In this document: positions 1-9,240 of the stretch, piece after piece | How positions within the stretch are numbered: position 1 is the first letter of the stretch | Layout: the number at the start of each line of letters is the position of its first letter | Origin: an uncultured Xylophilus sp. | GTDB taxonomy: Bacteria > Pseudomonadota > Gammaproteobacteria > Burkholderiales > Burkholderiaceae_C | Length of the DNA: 64,000 bases | Assembly: GCA_913776965.1 (NCBI GenBank) | Contig: CAJYQL010000025.1 | Span: 1-64,000, forward strand | Reading direction: 5' to 3' | Notes under the pieces: model-generated | Seen by the model: the letters and a program-made list of their open reading frames with translations, nothing else | Told to the model about the DNA's origin: nothing | Database searches by the model: none | Made by a program: the position numbers and the translations under genes

Positions 1-278
1 GGCTTGTCCGGTGCGGCCGAGAGCTCACGATCGATGCGGATCACGAGCGCGGTCGCGCCCGACAGGCTCGACAGCAGCACGCTCACCGCGATCAGCGCGG
101 GCGACACCCGCACCGCCAGGTCGAGCGAGCCGCCGGCGGCGGCCGGCGCCGCGATCGCGAGCACCGGCAGCCACAGGAGCGCCAGCAGTAGCCAGAGGGT
201 CGTGCGCAGGTGCGGCGCGGTCAGTTGGGCGCTCGTCGAGGTCGACAGGCGTGCGCGGAGAAAGTCGGACAGGCTCAT
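1..278 (-). CDS. Small phage membrane protein, holin candidate (cut by window edge)
   Basis: The frame opens with ATG at 278 and is still open at base 1, so only the first 92 codons are visible. The N-terminus is short and charged (MSLSDFLRARLSTS). A hydrophobic segment follows at about residues 28-46 and a second at about 58-78, then a basic-acidic tail. Two short membrane spans in the lysis region of a siphophage, next to another membrane protein, fit a class II holin or a holin-like partner. This is inference from topology and position; no family motif is recognised. Its ATG overlaps the stop of the preceding gene (ATGA at 275-278), so the two are translationally coupled. Confidence 0.6.
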   Translation of the reverse strand, partial: MSLSDFLRARLSTSTSAQLTAPHLRTTLWLLLALLWLPVLAIAAPAAAGGSLDLAVRVSPALIAVSVLLSSLSGATALVIRIDRELSAAPDK

Positions 279-679
279 GCGCAGGCACCTCGGTGGCGGT
301 GGAAGAGATCGGTGAAGGCGATGTGCGCCGAGAAAGCGGCGAGCAGGCCGTAGTGCAGGAGGAGCTCGGTCCAGCCCTCTTCGTCGGCGACCACATAGCA
401 GAGGCTCATCAGGCCGACAGCCATCGCCATGTAGACCAGGTGCCGGCGGCTCATGACCGCGCACAGCGTGACCCGCGCGGGCAGGATGTCGTTGACGAAG
501 ATGTCGGCGAGCGCGGCCAGGGCGACGGCCGCCAGCGCGGCCACGCAGATCCAGCCTTCGGAGCCGCTGCGGACGATGATCCGGTGGCCCAGACTGTCGG
601 GCTCGCGCCAGCAGATGTAGATCGACACCAGGACCGACAGCGCGAGCAGCAGGCGGGTATGCCAGTAGCGCGGTCGCAT
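275..679 (-). CDS. Phage membrane protein in lysis region
   Basis: This 134-residue protein is mostly hydrophobic. Spans are visible at about residues 9-25, 43-60, 79-97 and 105-122, separated by short charged loops. It starts with ATG at 679, overlapping the stop of the upstream gene (TGATG), and ends in an ATGA overlap with the next small membrane protein, so it sits in a tight late operon. Phages often encode holin and anti-holin style membrane proteins here, and that is the best guess. I recognise no specific family. Confidence that it is a real gene is high because of the coupling; confidence in function is low. Confidence 0.7.
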   Translation of the reverse strand: MRPRYWHTRLLLALSVLVSIYICWREPDSLGHRIIVRSGSEGWICVAALAAVALAALADIFVNDILPARVTLCAVMSRRHLVYMAMAVGLMSLCYVVADEEGWTELLLHYGLLAAFSAHIAFTDLFHRHRGACA

Positions 680-1284
680 CAGCTAGTCGCCTCTGTGTTG
701 GAGGGCCAGCCGGTGCCGATGTCGTAGGCCTCGGCGACAGCGACCGTCTGCAGGGCCGCAATCGCCTCGTGGTGCTCGCGCTCGCGGCCGTAGCACGCCT
801 GGACGTGCCGGGCCACGGCCGATGCGATGCCGCGCAGCTGCTCCAGCGTAAGCGACAGCCAGCCGCTGGCGGCCTTGAAGTCGAAGGACTCGATCCCGGC
901 CTCGGCCGCGTTGGCGACTACCCGCGTGATCGCGTCCTGATCGCTGCGCGCCGTGTTGATGCGGGCGCCGTTGGGTAGCACGATGCCGCCGGTTTCGACC
1001 TCCCACCGGCGGGCCGTGGCGGCCGCAGCGAGCGCGGCCTGCAGCTCGGCCATGCGATCCGGTACCAGCGATGCGTCGACCAGCTGGAAGCCGCCGGCGA
1101 GCGTGTGCTTGTACGCGCCTACCGCCCACGGATTCGGCAGCGCGTCCACCTGCCGCAGCATCGCATTGGCCGTTGTGAAGTCCGGCGCCACGATGTCTCG
1201 GCCGGTGGCACCGTCGCTCGTGAGCGTGAGGTCATCGCCGGCCATCACCACGACGTTGCCGGCTTTTGCCACGATGATTTTCAT
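679..1284 (-). CDS. DUF4376-type tail fibre accessory protein
   Basis: A 201-residue protein directly downstream of the tail fibre gene, overlapping it by 4 bases. The N-terminal half is a small beta-rich region. The C-terminal half, from about residue 93, has the feature I associate with DUF4376: a segment reading GGIVLPNGARINTARSDQD, then a helix ending near QACYGREREH. DUF4376 proteins are common just after siphophage and myophage tail fibres and are thought to act as fibre assembly or attachment accessories. The family assignment is from memory of the motif; the role is inferred from position. Confidence 0.65.
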   Translation of the reverse strand: MKIIVAKAGNVVVMAGDDLTLTSDGATGRDIVAPDFTTANAMLRQVDALPNPWAVGAYKHTLAGGFQLVDASLVPDRMAELQAALAAAATARRWEVETGGIVLPNGARINTARSDQDAITRVVANAAEAGIESFDFKAASGWLSLTLEQLRGIASAVARHVQACYGREREHHEAIAALQTVAVAEAYDIGTGWPSNTEATS

Positions 1285-3101
1285 GCAAGGTCTCCGATGC
1301 TGATCAGGCGGATCGATGCGTAGGCGCCACCCACTCTCTGCAGAAGCACTGCGTAATCCGAGTTGAGCTGGATCAGCCCGAACGACGTGACGTTTTCACC
1401 GAGCTTCTTGAATGAAGCCGGCTCGTATCGCGATTCCTTCTTCTGGAACAGAACAATGCCCAGCTCACAGACCAGGGCCATGCACGACTTCAGGTTGACC
1501 ATGAATCGCCCGCGCACATCCAGTCCCAACGTCGAGACGATGTTGACGTTGCTCATGAGACTGGGCAGGTTATAGGTACGGGCTGCGGTGATGCCGGCCT
1601 CGTTCTGGACACTGGCTAACACATCTCCAGTCGCGTCCGCAGCGACTGTGACTTCGTACTGGTAGTTGGTACCGCCAAAGATGGACTGCCCGTTGAAGCC
1701 GCCGTTCTGGGGAGCGTTGCCTGGCGTATTGATGAGCCCAATTCGCGAAACATTGGCACCGATGCCAGCGAAGAACGTGACCGATTCGTCGATCCGGGCC
1801 ATACCGATGTTGGACCATCCATTACCGCCTGGCGAATAGGAAAATCCGGCGCCTATCTGGACGGTCTGCGAGGACGAGGGGATCAGCGCTTGGAATTGGA
1901 CGGCGGCGCCGGACTGATAGGCCAGCAAGACGAAGCCGGGTTTGACGTAGACGAGATCTGCGACACCTGCAGGGTTCGTTGTGGTTATTTGCGTGACGCC
2001 TCCGGTACCAAGCGATCCATCCGCAGCAACGGTGAAGACCCAACCGGCCATGTATTGGCTGCTGCCCCAGGTGACCAAAATGACGCGTGTCGCATCGAGT
2101 GCAGCGAGGCCCAGCACGCGCGCGCCGTCGATGGCATTGGTAAAGACCGGGCCGAGCGTGACGCTTGCTCCGTTAAATGTCAGCGATCGGACCTTGAGGT
2201 AACTGCCATCGGCTGTGGCAACCACTGCGAGCGTGTTGGTCAGACGGGCAATCTTGGCTGATGTCGCTGCCCCGTAAGAAGACTCGACAGAGAGCGCAGT
2301 GCCGATCATCCCCAGAGTTGGCGCGGTGGGCGGCCCGACCAGCGCCTTCCCGTCCAGCCGGTCATAGATGCAGTGCACCACGCCGCCCGCATCGCCCCGG
2401 AAGGTCGCCCGATCACCGGGCGCCGTCACGATGTTGGCCAGGCCGGGCAGCTGCAGGGTCGCGCTGTGCGCGAGGGTCAGCGCGCCGTCGAAGATCACGG
2501 TCCGCGCGGCTCCAGGTGCGAGCGTGACGGCCGTCACAGCGTTGGTGCCGGTGATGTGGACGAAGTTGCCCGTCGCGGCGTTGAGGTCGAGCGTGGCGGC
2601 GCTGGGGATGCTGGCGCCCCGGGCCTCGTTTAGCGCGCCCGTGAGCGTCCCGCCCGCCTTGGTCAGGTAGTCGCCGACCGGCAAGTAGCTCACTGCCCAG
2701 GCGGCGCCACTCCAGGCGCGCAGCTGGCCGGTCGGCGTGTTCCAGTAGAGCGCCCCGACTGCCAGCGGCTGACCCGCGTTGTCGGTCGTCGGGTCGGCGT
2801 TCTTCGCGCCCAGGTAGCGCGTCGGAAAGTCGCCGACGCTCTGTGCAGCAGCGGTTGCCGAACCGGCCGCGGCAGCCGCCTTCTGGGTCGCGGTGGTGGC
2901 CGAGCCTGACGCCTGCCCGGCCAGGGTCTGCACCTCGCCTCCAAGCGCGTTCATCGCGACGATGGCGGCGTTCTCCTGCGTCACCATCGTCGGCAGCGCA
3001 TCGAGCAGCGCGTCGGCGCGCGGGTCGAAGTTGTCCGGGTCGGCGGAGCTGGGCGGGTTAGGCGGCAGTTCCGTGATGGTCGGAATCGTGGTCAGCGGCA
3101 T
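1281..3101 (-). CDS. Phage tail fibre / receptor-binding protein
   Basis: A 606-residue protein at the distal end of the tail operon. Residues 1-30 are proline-rich and 30-90 an Ala/Thr-rich helical stretch, typical of the tail-attachment end. A collagen-like or beta-rich shaft with many small residues follows. From about residue 270 the pattern changes to repeated beta strands ending in small-residue turns, suggestive of a beta-propeller or beta-helix receptor-binding head. Fibre C-termini are host-range determinants, which fits their divergence from familiar families. Evidence is position between the tail-tip gene and a DUF4376 gene plus composition; no catalytic motif is visible. Confidence 0.75.
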   Translation of the reverse strand: MPLTTIPTITELPPNPPSSADPDNFDPRADALLDALPTMVTQENAAIVAMNALGGEVQTLAGQASGSATTATQKAAAAAGSATAAAQSVGDFPTRYLGAKNADPTTDNAGQPLAVGALYWNTPTGQLRAWSGAAWAVSYLPVGDYLTKAGGTLTGALNEARGASIPSAATLDLNAATGNFVHITGTNAVTAVTLAPGAARTVIFDGALTLAHSATLQLPGLANIVTAPGDRATFRGDAGGVVHCIYDRLDGKALVGPPTAPTLGMIGTALSVESSYGAATSAKIARLTNTLAVVATADGSYLKVRSLTFNGASVTLGPVFTNAIDGARVLGLAALDATRVILVTWGSSQYMAGWVFTVAADGSLGTGGVTQITTTNPAGVADLVYVKPGFVLLAYQSGAAVQFQALIPSSSQTVQIGAGFSYSPGGNGWSNIGMARIDESVTFFAGIGANVSRIGLINTPGNAPQNGGFNGQSIFGGTNYQYEVTVAADATGDVLASVQNEAGITAARTYNLPSLMSNVNIVSTLGLDVRGRFMVNLKSCMALVCELGIVLFQKKESRYEPASFKKLGENVTSFGLIQLNSDYAVLLQRVGGAYASIRLISIGDLA

Positions 3102-3102
3102 G

Positions 3103-3996
3103 TCAGAAGCCCTCCAGGTCGATATTCAGGGTGGTCAGGGTGGGGTCCAGGTTCAGCTCCCAGTTCGTCGCGATGCCCAGCACCGCGAGCGCGTCGAAGT
3201 ACGGATGGCCGGCATCCTCCAGCCCCGTGTACAGGCCGACCCGGGCGCGTTGCGCGCGCAGGGCGATGCGGACCGCGTCCGCTTGGGCGGGGTCGAGAAT
3301 CGTGTTCTGCGTGGTGCGGGGAATGTCCTTGCGCGGCAGCAGCGTCGCGTCGCCGGCGAAGTTCCGGCTGCTGGTCGAGAAGTCGCGAGAGCCGACACGC
3401 GCGCCCTGCTGCGTCACGCCCAGGTCGACCGGCATGCCGAGCACCATCGGGCCGCACTTCACCGGGCCGGACTGCCGTGTCAGCTTGACCGTCACGATCG
3501 CATTCGTGGATCGCGGCAGGTTGAGCAGCAGCACGCTGCCGCGGTACTGGATCGGCGACCAGAAGTATTCCGACCAGCGGCGCACGGTCCGCGCACGCAG
3601 CGACTCCGAGAAGTTGAACCCGTCCGACGTGGTCACTTCGATGTGGTCGGCCTGCAGGCGCACGATGCCGAGCGCACCGATGCGCCGGCCAGGCTTCAGC
3701 ACCACCGTCAGCGACCCGGGCGCCTCGGTCTGCACGTTGCTGTCGGTGCGCAGCATCCGCCAGCGGTTCGTCGATCCCACGTCGCCCCACTTCGGCGGGG
3801 TCCCGGTCAGCGAGGTCTCGGGCACGTTCCCGGCGTTGCCATCGACCAGGCTCTCGTACACCCGGTGGGTCTGCTGGCGGCGGACCAGCATGCCTTTCGT
3901 GTAGGTAGTGCCGGCCGCCCACAGCGCGACCGTTTCGGGGACGGTGCTGGACTGCAGCACCGCGTCGGTGATCTCCAGCGGCGGGATCAGCTTCAT
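3103..3996 (-). CDS. Phage tail-tip / baseplate-type protein
   Basis: The start at 3996 (MKLIPPLEITDAVL) is chosen because its ATG overlaps the tape-measure stop codon (ATGA) and because the longer upstream frame lies inside the tape-measure gene. It encodes 297 residues. A segment with WAAGTTYTKGMLVRR near residue 27 resembles the carbohydrate-binding-like module (WxxxTxYxxGDxV) common in tail-tip proteins. The rest is beta-rich with no enzymatic motif. Position between the tape measure and the fibre indicates a distal tail, hub or baseplate component. Function is inferred from synteny. Confidence 0.65.
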   Translation of the reverse strand: MKLIPPLEITDAVLQSSTVPETVALWAAGTTYTKGMLVRRQQTHRVYESLVDGNAGNVPETSLTGTPPKWGDVGSTNRWRMLRTDSNVQTEAPGSLTVVLKPGRRIGALGIVRLQADHIEVTTSDGFNFSESLRARTVRRWSEYFWSPIQYRGSVLLLNLPRSTNAIVTVKLTRQSGPVKCGPMVLGMPVDLGVTQQGARVGSRDFSTSSRNFAGDATLLPRKDIPRTTQNTILDPAQADAVRIALRAQRARVGLYTGLEDAGHPYFDALAVLGIATNWELNLDPTLTTLNIDLEGF

Positions 3997-6900
3997 TGGG
4001 TCACCTCGGTCGTGTCGTTGGCGATGGCCAGGCCGTCCGGCCGCTCGACGCGCTGCAGCACTGCCGCGACCTTGCCGGTCTCGGCCGTCTGTGCCTTCAC
4101 GTCGCCGCGCAACCCGCCGAACTCGGCCAGCAGCCGCTCGGCCAGCATCTGCATGGCGCCCTGTCCCATGTCGCCGCCGCTCCAAGGGTTGAAGCGCTTC
4201 GGCACGATGGCCTCGCCCTCGTGGATGCGCGCGACCATGTCGTAGGGCACGCGGTCGATACCCGTGTCGAAAGCCGGCAGGCCTTGGCTCGCGGCCCAGT
4301 TCAGGACCGTCTGCTGCGTCCAGCCCATCGCGGCGGCCAGCTCGGCGCTGTTGACCCCGTTGGCGATCGCGGCGTTGTAGATCGCCGTCTCCTGCGCGAG
4401 CGAGCCGTTCGCGTTGCTGGTGTTCGTGTTGATGTAGTCGCGGATCTCCTGCCCGCTGAAACCGCTCGCGCCGACGCTGCCCTTTCCGCCGGCCTGCTTC
4501 ACGGCGTTTTGCGCCGCGACGGCGGCGGCGATCGAGGCGGCCAGGGTGCGTAGCGCCTCGGGGATGGTCAGCACCGATGCACTGATGCCGTTGAGCGCGT
4601 CGAGCTGAGCCTGCGCGGCTGCGAGCTGGGCGTCGAGTGCCCGGATCGACTGGTCGCGGCCGTCCTTCAGCACCAGCAGCTGCTCGCGCGCGGCCTCCAG
4701 CGCACGCTGTTCGACGCTGAGCTGTCCGTCGGTCAGCTCAGCCAGCTCGCTGATCGTGGCGGCCTGCCCTGCGAAGTCGCGGGCATAGTCGATGAAACTC
4801 TCGTATTGCGCCTGATCGAACTTGGACGCGACGGACAGCGCATTGCCGAGCGCGTCGATGTCCGGCGAGCCACCGGCCCGGGCCTGCGCGAGCGCCTGCG
4901 CGATCTGCGCGGACGCATCGGCGCGGCTCATGCCCAGCGTAGCGTCGGTCCAGAAGCCATCGACCACCCCGCGCAGCTTGCTGGCGGCGGCCGATAGCCG
5001 GCTGACCGACTCGGCGATGCTGTCGACGCGTGCCTGCGCCGCGGCCTGCGCAATCGCATAGTCCGCCTCGATGCGGGCGCGCTCAGCAGCCACCGCGCGC
5101 GAGACCGTCGCCATCGCGGACGAAGCAGTCTGCTGGGCGACCGTCAGGACAGCATTCAGCGACTGCAGGCGCGCAGCGTTAGAAGCGGCCTCGGTGATTG
5201 TTGCCGTCGCGTCAGTGGTGGCTGCCGCCGTCTCGCCGAGTGCGTCTGCATATGCGGCGAACTGGCCGGCACCCAGCATCAGCTGCGCGCGCATCTGCCG
5301 GCCCGACTCGGTCGTGACGTCCTGCGCCTCGGTGATGCGTTGGTACTCCAGCCGCATCGCCTCGGCCGTCTGCAGCGTGTTGCCGTTGAAGCCGGCGGCG
5401 CCGATCAGCGCGAGCACCTGCCGCGCACGATCGTCGGCCTTCTGGCTCTCGGTCACGATCGCGTCGTAGTAGCCCTGCGCCGCCGATCGCGCGTTCTCGA
5501 TTCCGCCGAACAGGTCGAGGAACTTGTTCGCCGCATCGCCGCTGGCGGCAGTCAGCTCCAACGTGCGCAGGTGCGTCTGCTGGAACAGGTCGTTGACCTG
5601 CATGAGGCTGGAGCCAAGGCGCGCCAAGGTCGCGTTGCTGATCTCGCCCTCCTTCGCAAACTGGGCGATGCCGGGCACGATCCGATTCGCCAGGTTGTTC
5701 GCGAGCGCAGTGAACTCCAGCCCCAGCGCCTCGGCATACTTCTCGGCCGACAGCCCGCGGGTGCTCACGTCGATCGCCTGCGTGTAGCCGTCGATCGTGT
5801 CGCTGACGTAGCCGAGCGCACCGCCGAACTGCCGCGCGCTGGCGTAGATCGAGGTCACGGCATCGCCGATCGCCTTGGTCTGGCCGGCGTCGAGTGCGCT
5901 GTACGCGGTGCTGTAGCTCGGGCCCGAGAACAGGGTGCCGCCGCGGCGGGTCTCGGTGTACGCCTGAAGGTCGCCGCCGCCCGCGGTCAGCGTGCCGACG
6001 ATGCCGCTGTCATTGACCGTCTTGCTGCGGAACAGGCCGAGTGCGTTGGCGACCACCAGAGCGGCGACAGCGTAGGGCCCAAGCGCACCGATGATCTCGC
6101 CGGCACCAGCTGCAGCGCTCGCGCCACCGGCGCCCGCCACGTTGGCAGCACCGCTGGCGACGGCGCCGGCCGTGCTGCCGCTGAGGGTCGCGCCGAAGCC
6201 CGACGACAGGCCGAAGCCGAAGCTGCTCGCACCGCCGTAGACGGCGCTGCCGGCGCTGTACAAGCTGGCGACGTTACTGGCTGCACCGACGATGCCGCCG
6301 GACGACGAACCGCCGGCCGCGGTCAGCGCGGCATTGGCGCCGGTCGCCAGCGCGGTGCCGGTCAACCCGACCACGCCTTGGATCGCGACCTTCAGCACTG
6401 TGGTCTTCAGCGTGTTCTTGATGCCGGTCCAGAACGAACTGAAGAACCCGTCGCCCGCCTCGAATGCCCGGAACAGGCTGTCGGTCAGTCCGTTGTAGAC
6501 CGAGTCCGTCAGCTTCTGCCATTCGGCGATGCCGCTGGTGACCGTGTCACGCAGGCCCATGTTCTGGACCAGCTGCTGGCGGAGGTCGATCTCACGCTGC
6601 AGGGCGAGGAAGCCTTCGGACCCGTCGTAGAAGCCGGTCTGCTTCTCCTTCAGCCGCGCGATCGCGACCATCTCGACGGCCTGCGCCATCGACACGTTTG
6701 CAGTGGCCGACAGCTTCGCGGCCTTCACCTCGTCCTCGATGTCCTGGATGCGCTGCTTCGCGCTGGCGGTGGCCGCGGCGTAGCCCTCCTCCGTCGAGCG
6801 GACGAAGGATGCGACGGCGTCGTCCTCGGCCTTGCGCTGCGCCTGCCGGGCGTCGGCCAGGTCGTGCGCGGCCTTGGTCAGCGCCTTGTCGATGTCGAGC

Positions 6901-8210
6901 GCCAGGCGGGCGGCGGCGGAGCGCTCCAGCATCGCCTTGATCTGGGCACGCTCGGCGGCGGTCACCGGCACCTTGGCGGCGGCCAGCTCGTTTGCGATCT
7001 TGGCGGCGAATCTCTCCTCGTCCGTCAGGGCCCGGCCGGCCTTCAGCTCCTGATCGGCCAGGTCGATGCGCTCGCGGATCTGCTTGGCGGCCTTCTGGAA
7101 TTCGGTCTCACCGGCGGATGCAGCCTTCTTCGCGGCCTCTTCCTTCGCCTTCTGGGCGGCGAGCAGGTCACGCTGGGCGCCCAGCCCCTTCGCAGCCGCG
7201 GCGACGGATGCGTCCGCTTCGGTGTTCCATGCCTTGCTGATCGAGGCCGCCGTCGCCTGCCATCCAGACGTGATGTCGGCCTTCGCCATCGACAGGATGG
7301 ATTTCGCCTCGGAGAAGTTGCCCGAGAGCGCCGCCTGGATCGCGGCGATGCCGGCGCCGGCGGAGGTGCCCAGCGCCTGGAACACGCCGACCACACCCAC
7401 GCCCGCCGAATACAGCAGCTTCAGCCCGCTCGCCAGCGCGGCCGCGGTGTTCTTCAGGGCGTCGCCCTGCGTCATCGACTCCAGGAAGGAGCCGGTCAGG
7501 TTGGTCAGGGTCGGCAGCAGCTCGGATGCCACGCGGGTGCCCACGCCCGAGACGCCCAGCTGCAGCAGCTCCAGGGTGTCATTGAACTGGCCGGCCTGCG
7601 CCGCGGTCGAGTCCTCCAGCACCGTGCCCAGCCGCTCGGACGTGGCGATCAGCTCCTTGATGCCGTCGGAGCCGCTGGAGAGGAGCGGCACCATCTCGGC
7701 CCCGCTCTTGCCGAAGATCTCCATCGCCAGCGCGGTCTTGGCCGCACCGTCGGGCAGGTCCTTGAACTGGTCGGCCAGTTCGAACAGCACGGCGGTCGTG
7801 CTCTTCATCGTGCCGTCGGTGTTGTGCGCCGAGACGCCCAGCGCCCGGAAAGCGACGTTCCCCTCGCTCATCTCCTTCGACAGCTTGGCGATCGAGGACG
7901 CCATCGCGTCGTTTTGCATGCCCGCCTGCCGGTAGGCCAGCTGCAGGCCGGACAGCTCCTTCGCACTGACGCCGACGCGCCCGGACATCTCGTCCAGGGC
8001 GTCGGCAGCGTTGATGGCACCCCGAATCCAGCCGGTGAAGGCGCTGACGGAGAGCCCCACGCCCAGCGCAGCCAGGGCGCCCATCGCGAAGCCGGCGGAC
8101 TTCTTGATGAAGTCCATCGCACCGCCGACGGCTTTCTTCGCCTCGTCCATGTCTTTCTGCAGACGGGCGATGTTGGCCATCAGCTCGATCTCCAACGATC
8201 CAGCGAGCAT
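3993..8210 (-). CDS. Tail tape measure protein
   Basis: At 1405 residues this is the largest gene of the prophage and it lies directly after the tail assembly chaperones, the fixed place of the tape measure gene. The N-terminus (MLAGSLEIELMANIARLQKDM) is the usual start of tape measure proteins. A hydrophobic stretch follows at about residues 33-62. Long Ala/Lys/Glu-rich coiled coils occupy about 350-560. A second small-residue hydrophobic region lies at 610-760. The C-terminus carries the familiar motif FDTGIDRVPYDMVARIHEGE before the final helix. It sets tail length and helps DNA ejection. It begins about 10 bases after the chaperone stop and ends overlapping the tail-tip gene. Confidence 0.93.
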   Translation of the reverse strand: MLAGSLEIELMANIARLQKDMDEAKKAVGGAMDFIKKSAGFAMGALAALGVGLSVSAFTGWIRGAINAADALDEMSGRVGVSAKELSGLQLAYRQAGMQNDAMASSIAKLSKEMSEGNVAFRALGVSAHNTDGTMKSTTAVLFELADQFKDLPDGAAKTALAMEIFGKSGAEMVPLLSSGSDGIKELIATSERLGTVLEDSTAAQAGQFNDTLELLQLGVSGVGTRVASELLPTLTNLTGSFLESMTQGDALKNTAAALASGLKLLYSAGVGVVGVFQALGTSAGAGIAAIQAALSGNFSEAKSILSMAKADITSGWQATAASISKAWNTEADASVAAAAKGLGAQRDLLAAQKAKEEAAKKAASAGETEFQKAAKQIRERIDLADQELKAGRALTDEERFAAKIANELAAAKVPVTAAERAQIKAMLERSAAARLALDIDKALTKAAHDLADARQAQRKAEDDAVASFVRSTEEGYAAATASAKQRIQDIEDEVKAAKLSATANVSMAQAVEMVAIARLKEKQTGFYDGSEGFLALQREIDLRQQLVQNMGLRDTVTSGIAEWQKLTDSVYNGLTDSLFRAFEAGDGFFSSFWTGIKNTLKTTVLKVAIQGVVGLTGTALATGANAALTAAGGSSSGGIVGAASNVASLYSAGSAVYGGASSFGFGLSSGFGATLSGSTAGAVASGAANVAGAGGASAAAGAGEIIGALGPYAVAALVVANALGLFRSKTVNDSGIVGTLTAGGGDLQAYTETRRGGTLFSGPSYSTAYSALDAGQTKAIGDAVTSIYASARQFGGALGYVSDTIDGYTQAIDVSTRGLSAEKYAEALGLEFTALANNLANRIVPGIAQFAKEGEISNATLARLGSSLMQVNDLFQQTHLRTLELTAASGDAANKFLDLFGGIENARSAAQGYYDAIVTESQKADDRARQVLALIGAAGFNGNTLQTAEAMRLEYQRITEAQDVTTESGRQMRAQLMLGAGQFAAYADALGETAAATTDATATITEAASNAARLQSLNAVLTVAQQTASSAMATVSRAVAAERARIEADYAIAQAAAQARVDSIAESVSRLSAAASKLRGVVDGFWTDATLGMSRADASAQIAQALAQARAGGSPDIDALGNALSVASKFDQAQYESFIDYARDFAGQAATISELAELTDGQLSVEQRALEAAREQLLVLKDGRDQSIRALDAQLAAAQAQLDALNGISASVLTIPEALRTLAASIAAAVAAQNAVKQAGGKGSVGASGFSGQEIRDYINTNTSNANGSLAQETAIYNAAIANGVNSAELAAAMGWTQQTVLNWAASQGLPAFDTGIDRVPYDMVARIHEGEAIVPKRFNPWSGGDMGQGAMQMLAERLLAEFGGLRGDVKAQTAETGKVAAVLQRVERPDGLAIANDTTEVTQ

Positions 8211-8219
8211 GAGGTGCTT

Positions 8220-8680
8220 TCAGAGGTGGGTAGACAGGGCCTCGTCGATCTGGCGGTCGATCGAGGGATTGCGCTGGCGGTCGCCGTAGGGAGGCGGCCG
8301 GCGCGGGTCGGTGGCGGCGTTGGACTCCGCCAGGTAGTCCTCGGATAGGCGGCGCAGCGCGCGCACCTCCCAAGGCTGCAGCTCCAGGCCGACCAGCTGC
8401 TGCCAGGTGGCGATTTCGGAGAAGGTCAGGACGCCCGAGCCCATGCCGGCCGGCAAGGTCGGGCCGATCTCCATCAGCCAGTCGATCAGGTACTGCCCCG
8501 CGTCGACGTCCGGGAGGAGCGGCTGGATGCCGTCCTTGACCATCTGCGCGCGCCGTGTCACCGGCGGCGGCGGGATGGTCTTGGCCTTGGGATCGGGCGC
8601 CCGGTCATCCTTCGGCGCCGCGTTCAGCCAGGCGTTCTGGCGAACCCGCAGACTCAGCTGGGCGAGGAGACCTTCTTGAA
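8220..8680 (-). CDS. Tail assembly chaperone, T-type frame reached by -1 frameshift
   Basis: This frame has no convincing start of its own near 8680. It is open continuously from the slippery site at 8681-8687 to the stop at 8220, in the -1 frame relative to the preceding chaperone. If ribosomes slip, the product is the first 140 residues of the upstream protein joined to 153 residues encoded here, about 293 in total. Visible features are a proline run (IPPPPV) and a C-terminal WEVRALRRLSEDYLAES motif typical of phage tail assembly chaperones. An ATG at 8561 could start a shorter independent form. The fused form is known in lambda (gpGT) and many siphophages to coat the tape measure during assembly. 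Confidence 0.8.
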
Positions 8681-9100
8681 GTTTCCCCGGTCACCCAGGA
8701 ACTTGTCGGCGTCGTCGGCGATGTGGCCGAGTTCGGGGTCGCTGTAGAGCTTCTTGAAAGCGTCGTGCCCGGTCTCGCCGTCGAGGTCTGCGCCGTTGAT
8801 CGAGATGGTGCAGGCGGCCAGCAGCTCGGCACGCTCGGCGGCCTTCTCCTCGGCGGACTGCTTGTCCGCGGCCTTGCCCTGCATCCGGGCCATCACCCGC
8901 TCGTTATTGCGCTGGTCGGCGGCATGCTTCGCGCGCTGGTAGACCCGGGAACCCGGGCTGTGCATGGTGATGGTCAGCGGCGTCTCGCCGTCCTCGGCGA
9001 ACTGCGGCACGCCGGCAGCGTCGCGGATCGGCATGGTGCCTGTGGCGGCGATGGCGAAGATCCGGAGGTTGATCGGAGCCTTGGTGGTGGGCTTAGTCAT
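8654..9100 (-). CDS. Tail assembly chaperone, G-type
   Basis: A 148-residue protein between the major tail protein and the tape measure gene, the position of lambda gpG. The body is Lys/Glu/Ala-rich and helical in the middle (AEEKAAERAELLAA) with a small acidic C-terminal part ending FKKVSSPS. The stop lies just after a canonical -1 slippery heptamer (see 8681-8687). Two products are therefore expected: the 148-residue protein and a longer G-T fusion. The role is to keep the tape measure soluble and help tail-tube polymerisation. Assignment rests on synteny and the frameshift arrangement. Confidence 0.8.
   Translation of the reverse strand: MTKPTTKAPINLRIFAIAATGTMPIRDAAGVPQFAEDGETPLTITMHSPGSRVYQRAKHAADQRNNERVMARMQGKAADKQSAEEKAAERAELLAACTISINGADLDGETGHDAFKKLYSDPELGHIADDADKFLGDRGNFKKVSSPS
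8681..8687 (-). promoter_or_regulatory. -1 programmed ribosomal frameshift site GGGAAAC
   Basis: On the minus strand the heptamer reads G GGA AAC in the zero frame of the chaperone gene, which is a canonical X XXY YYZ slippery sequence. It sits eight codons before the zero-frame stop, and the -1 frame is open from here to 8220. This matches the G/GT arrangement conserved in siphophage tail operons. Confidence 0.82.
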
Positions 9101-9240
9101 GGTGAGTGGCTTTCGCAGGAGGGAGGGAAATGCCCGTGCCCCAGCCGCCGCGCTCCTGCGAGAGAGCGACAGCGGCCGGGGTCGGTGCGGGGGTCGGGCG
9201 GTGCCCGGGGTTGGGTGCGGCGCCGCGGTGACGCCGGGGA

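Noticed and set aside
5340..8348. Very long plus-strand open frame (about 1000 codons) opposite the tape measure gene
   Set aside because: It is an antisense shadow in GC-rich DNA: the product is Arg/Gln/Gly-rich without motifs, and the minus-strand tape measure fits the operon.
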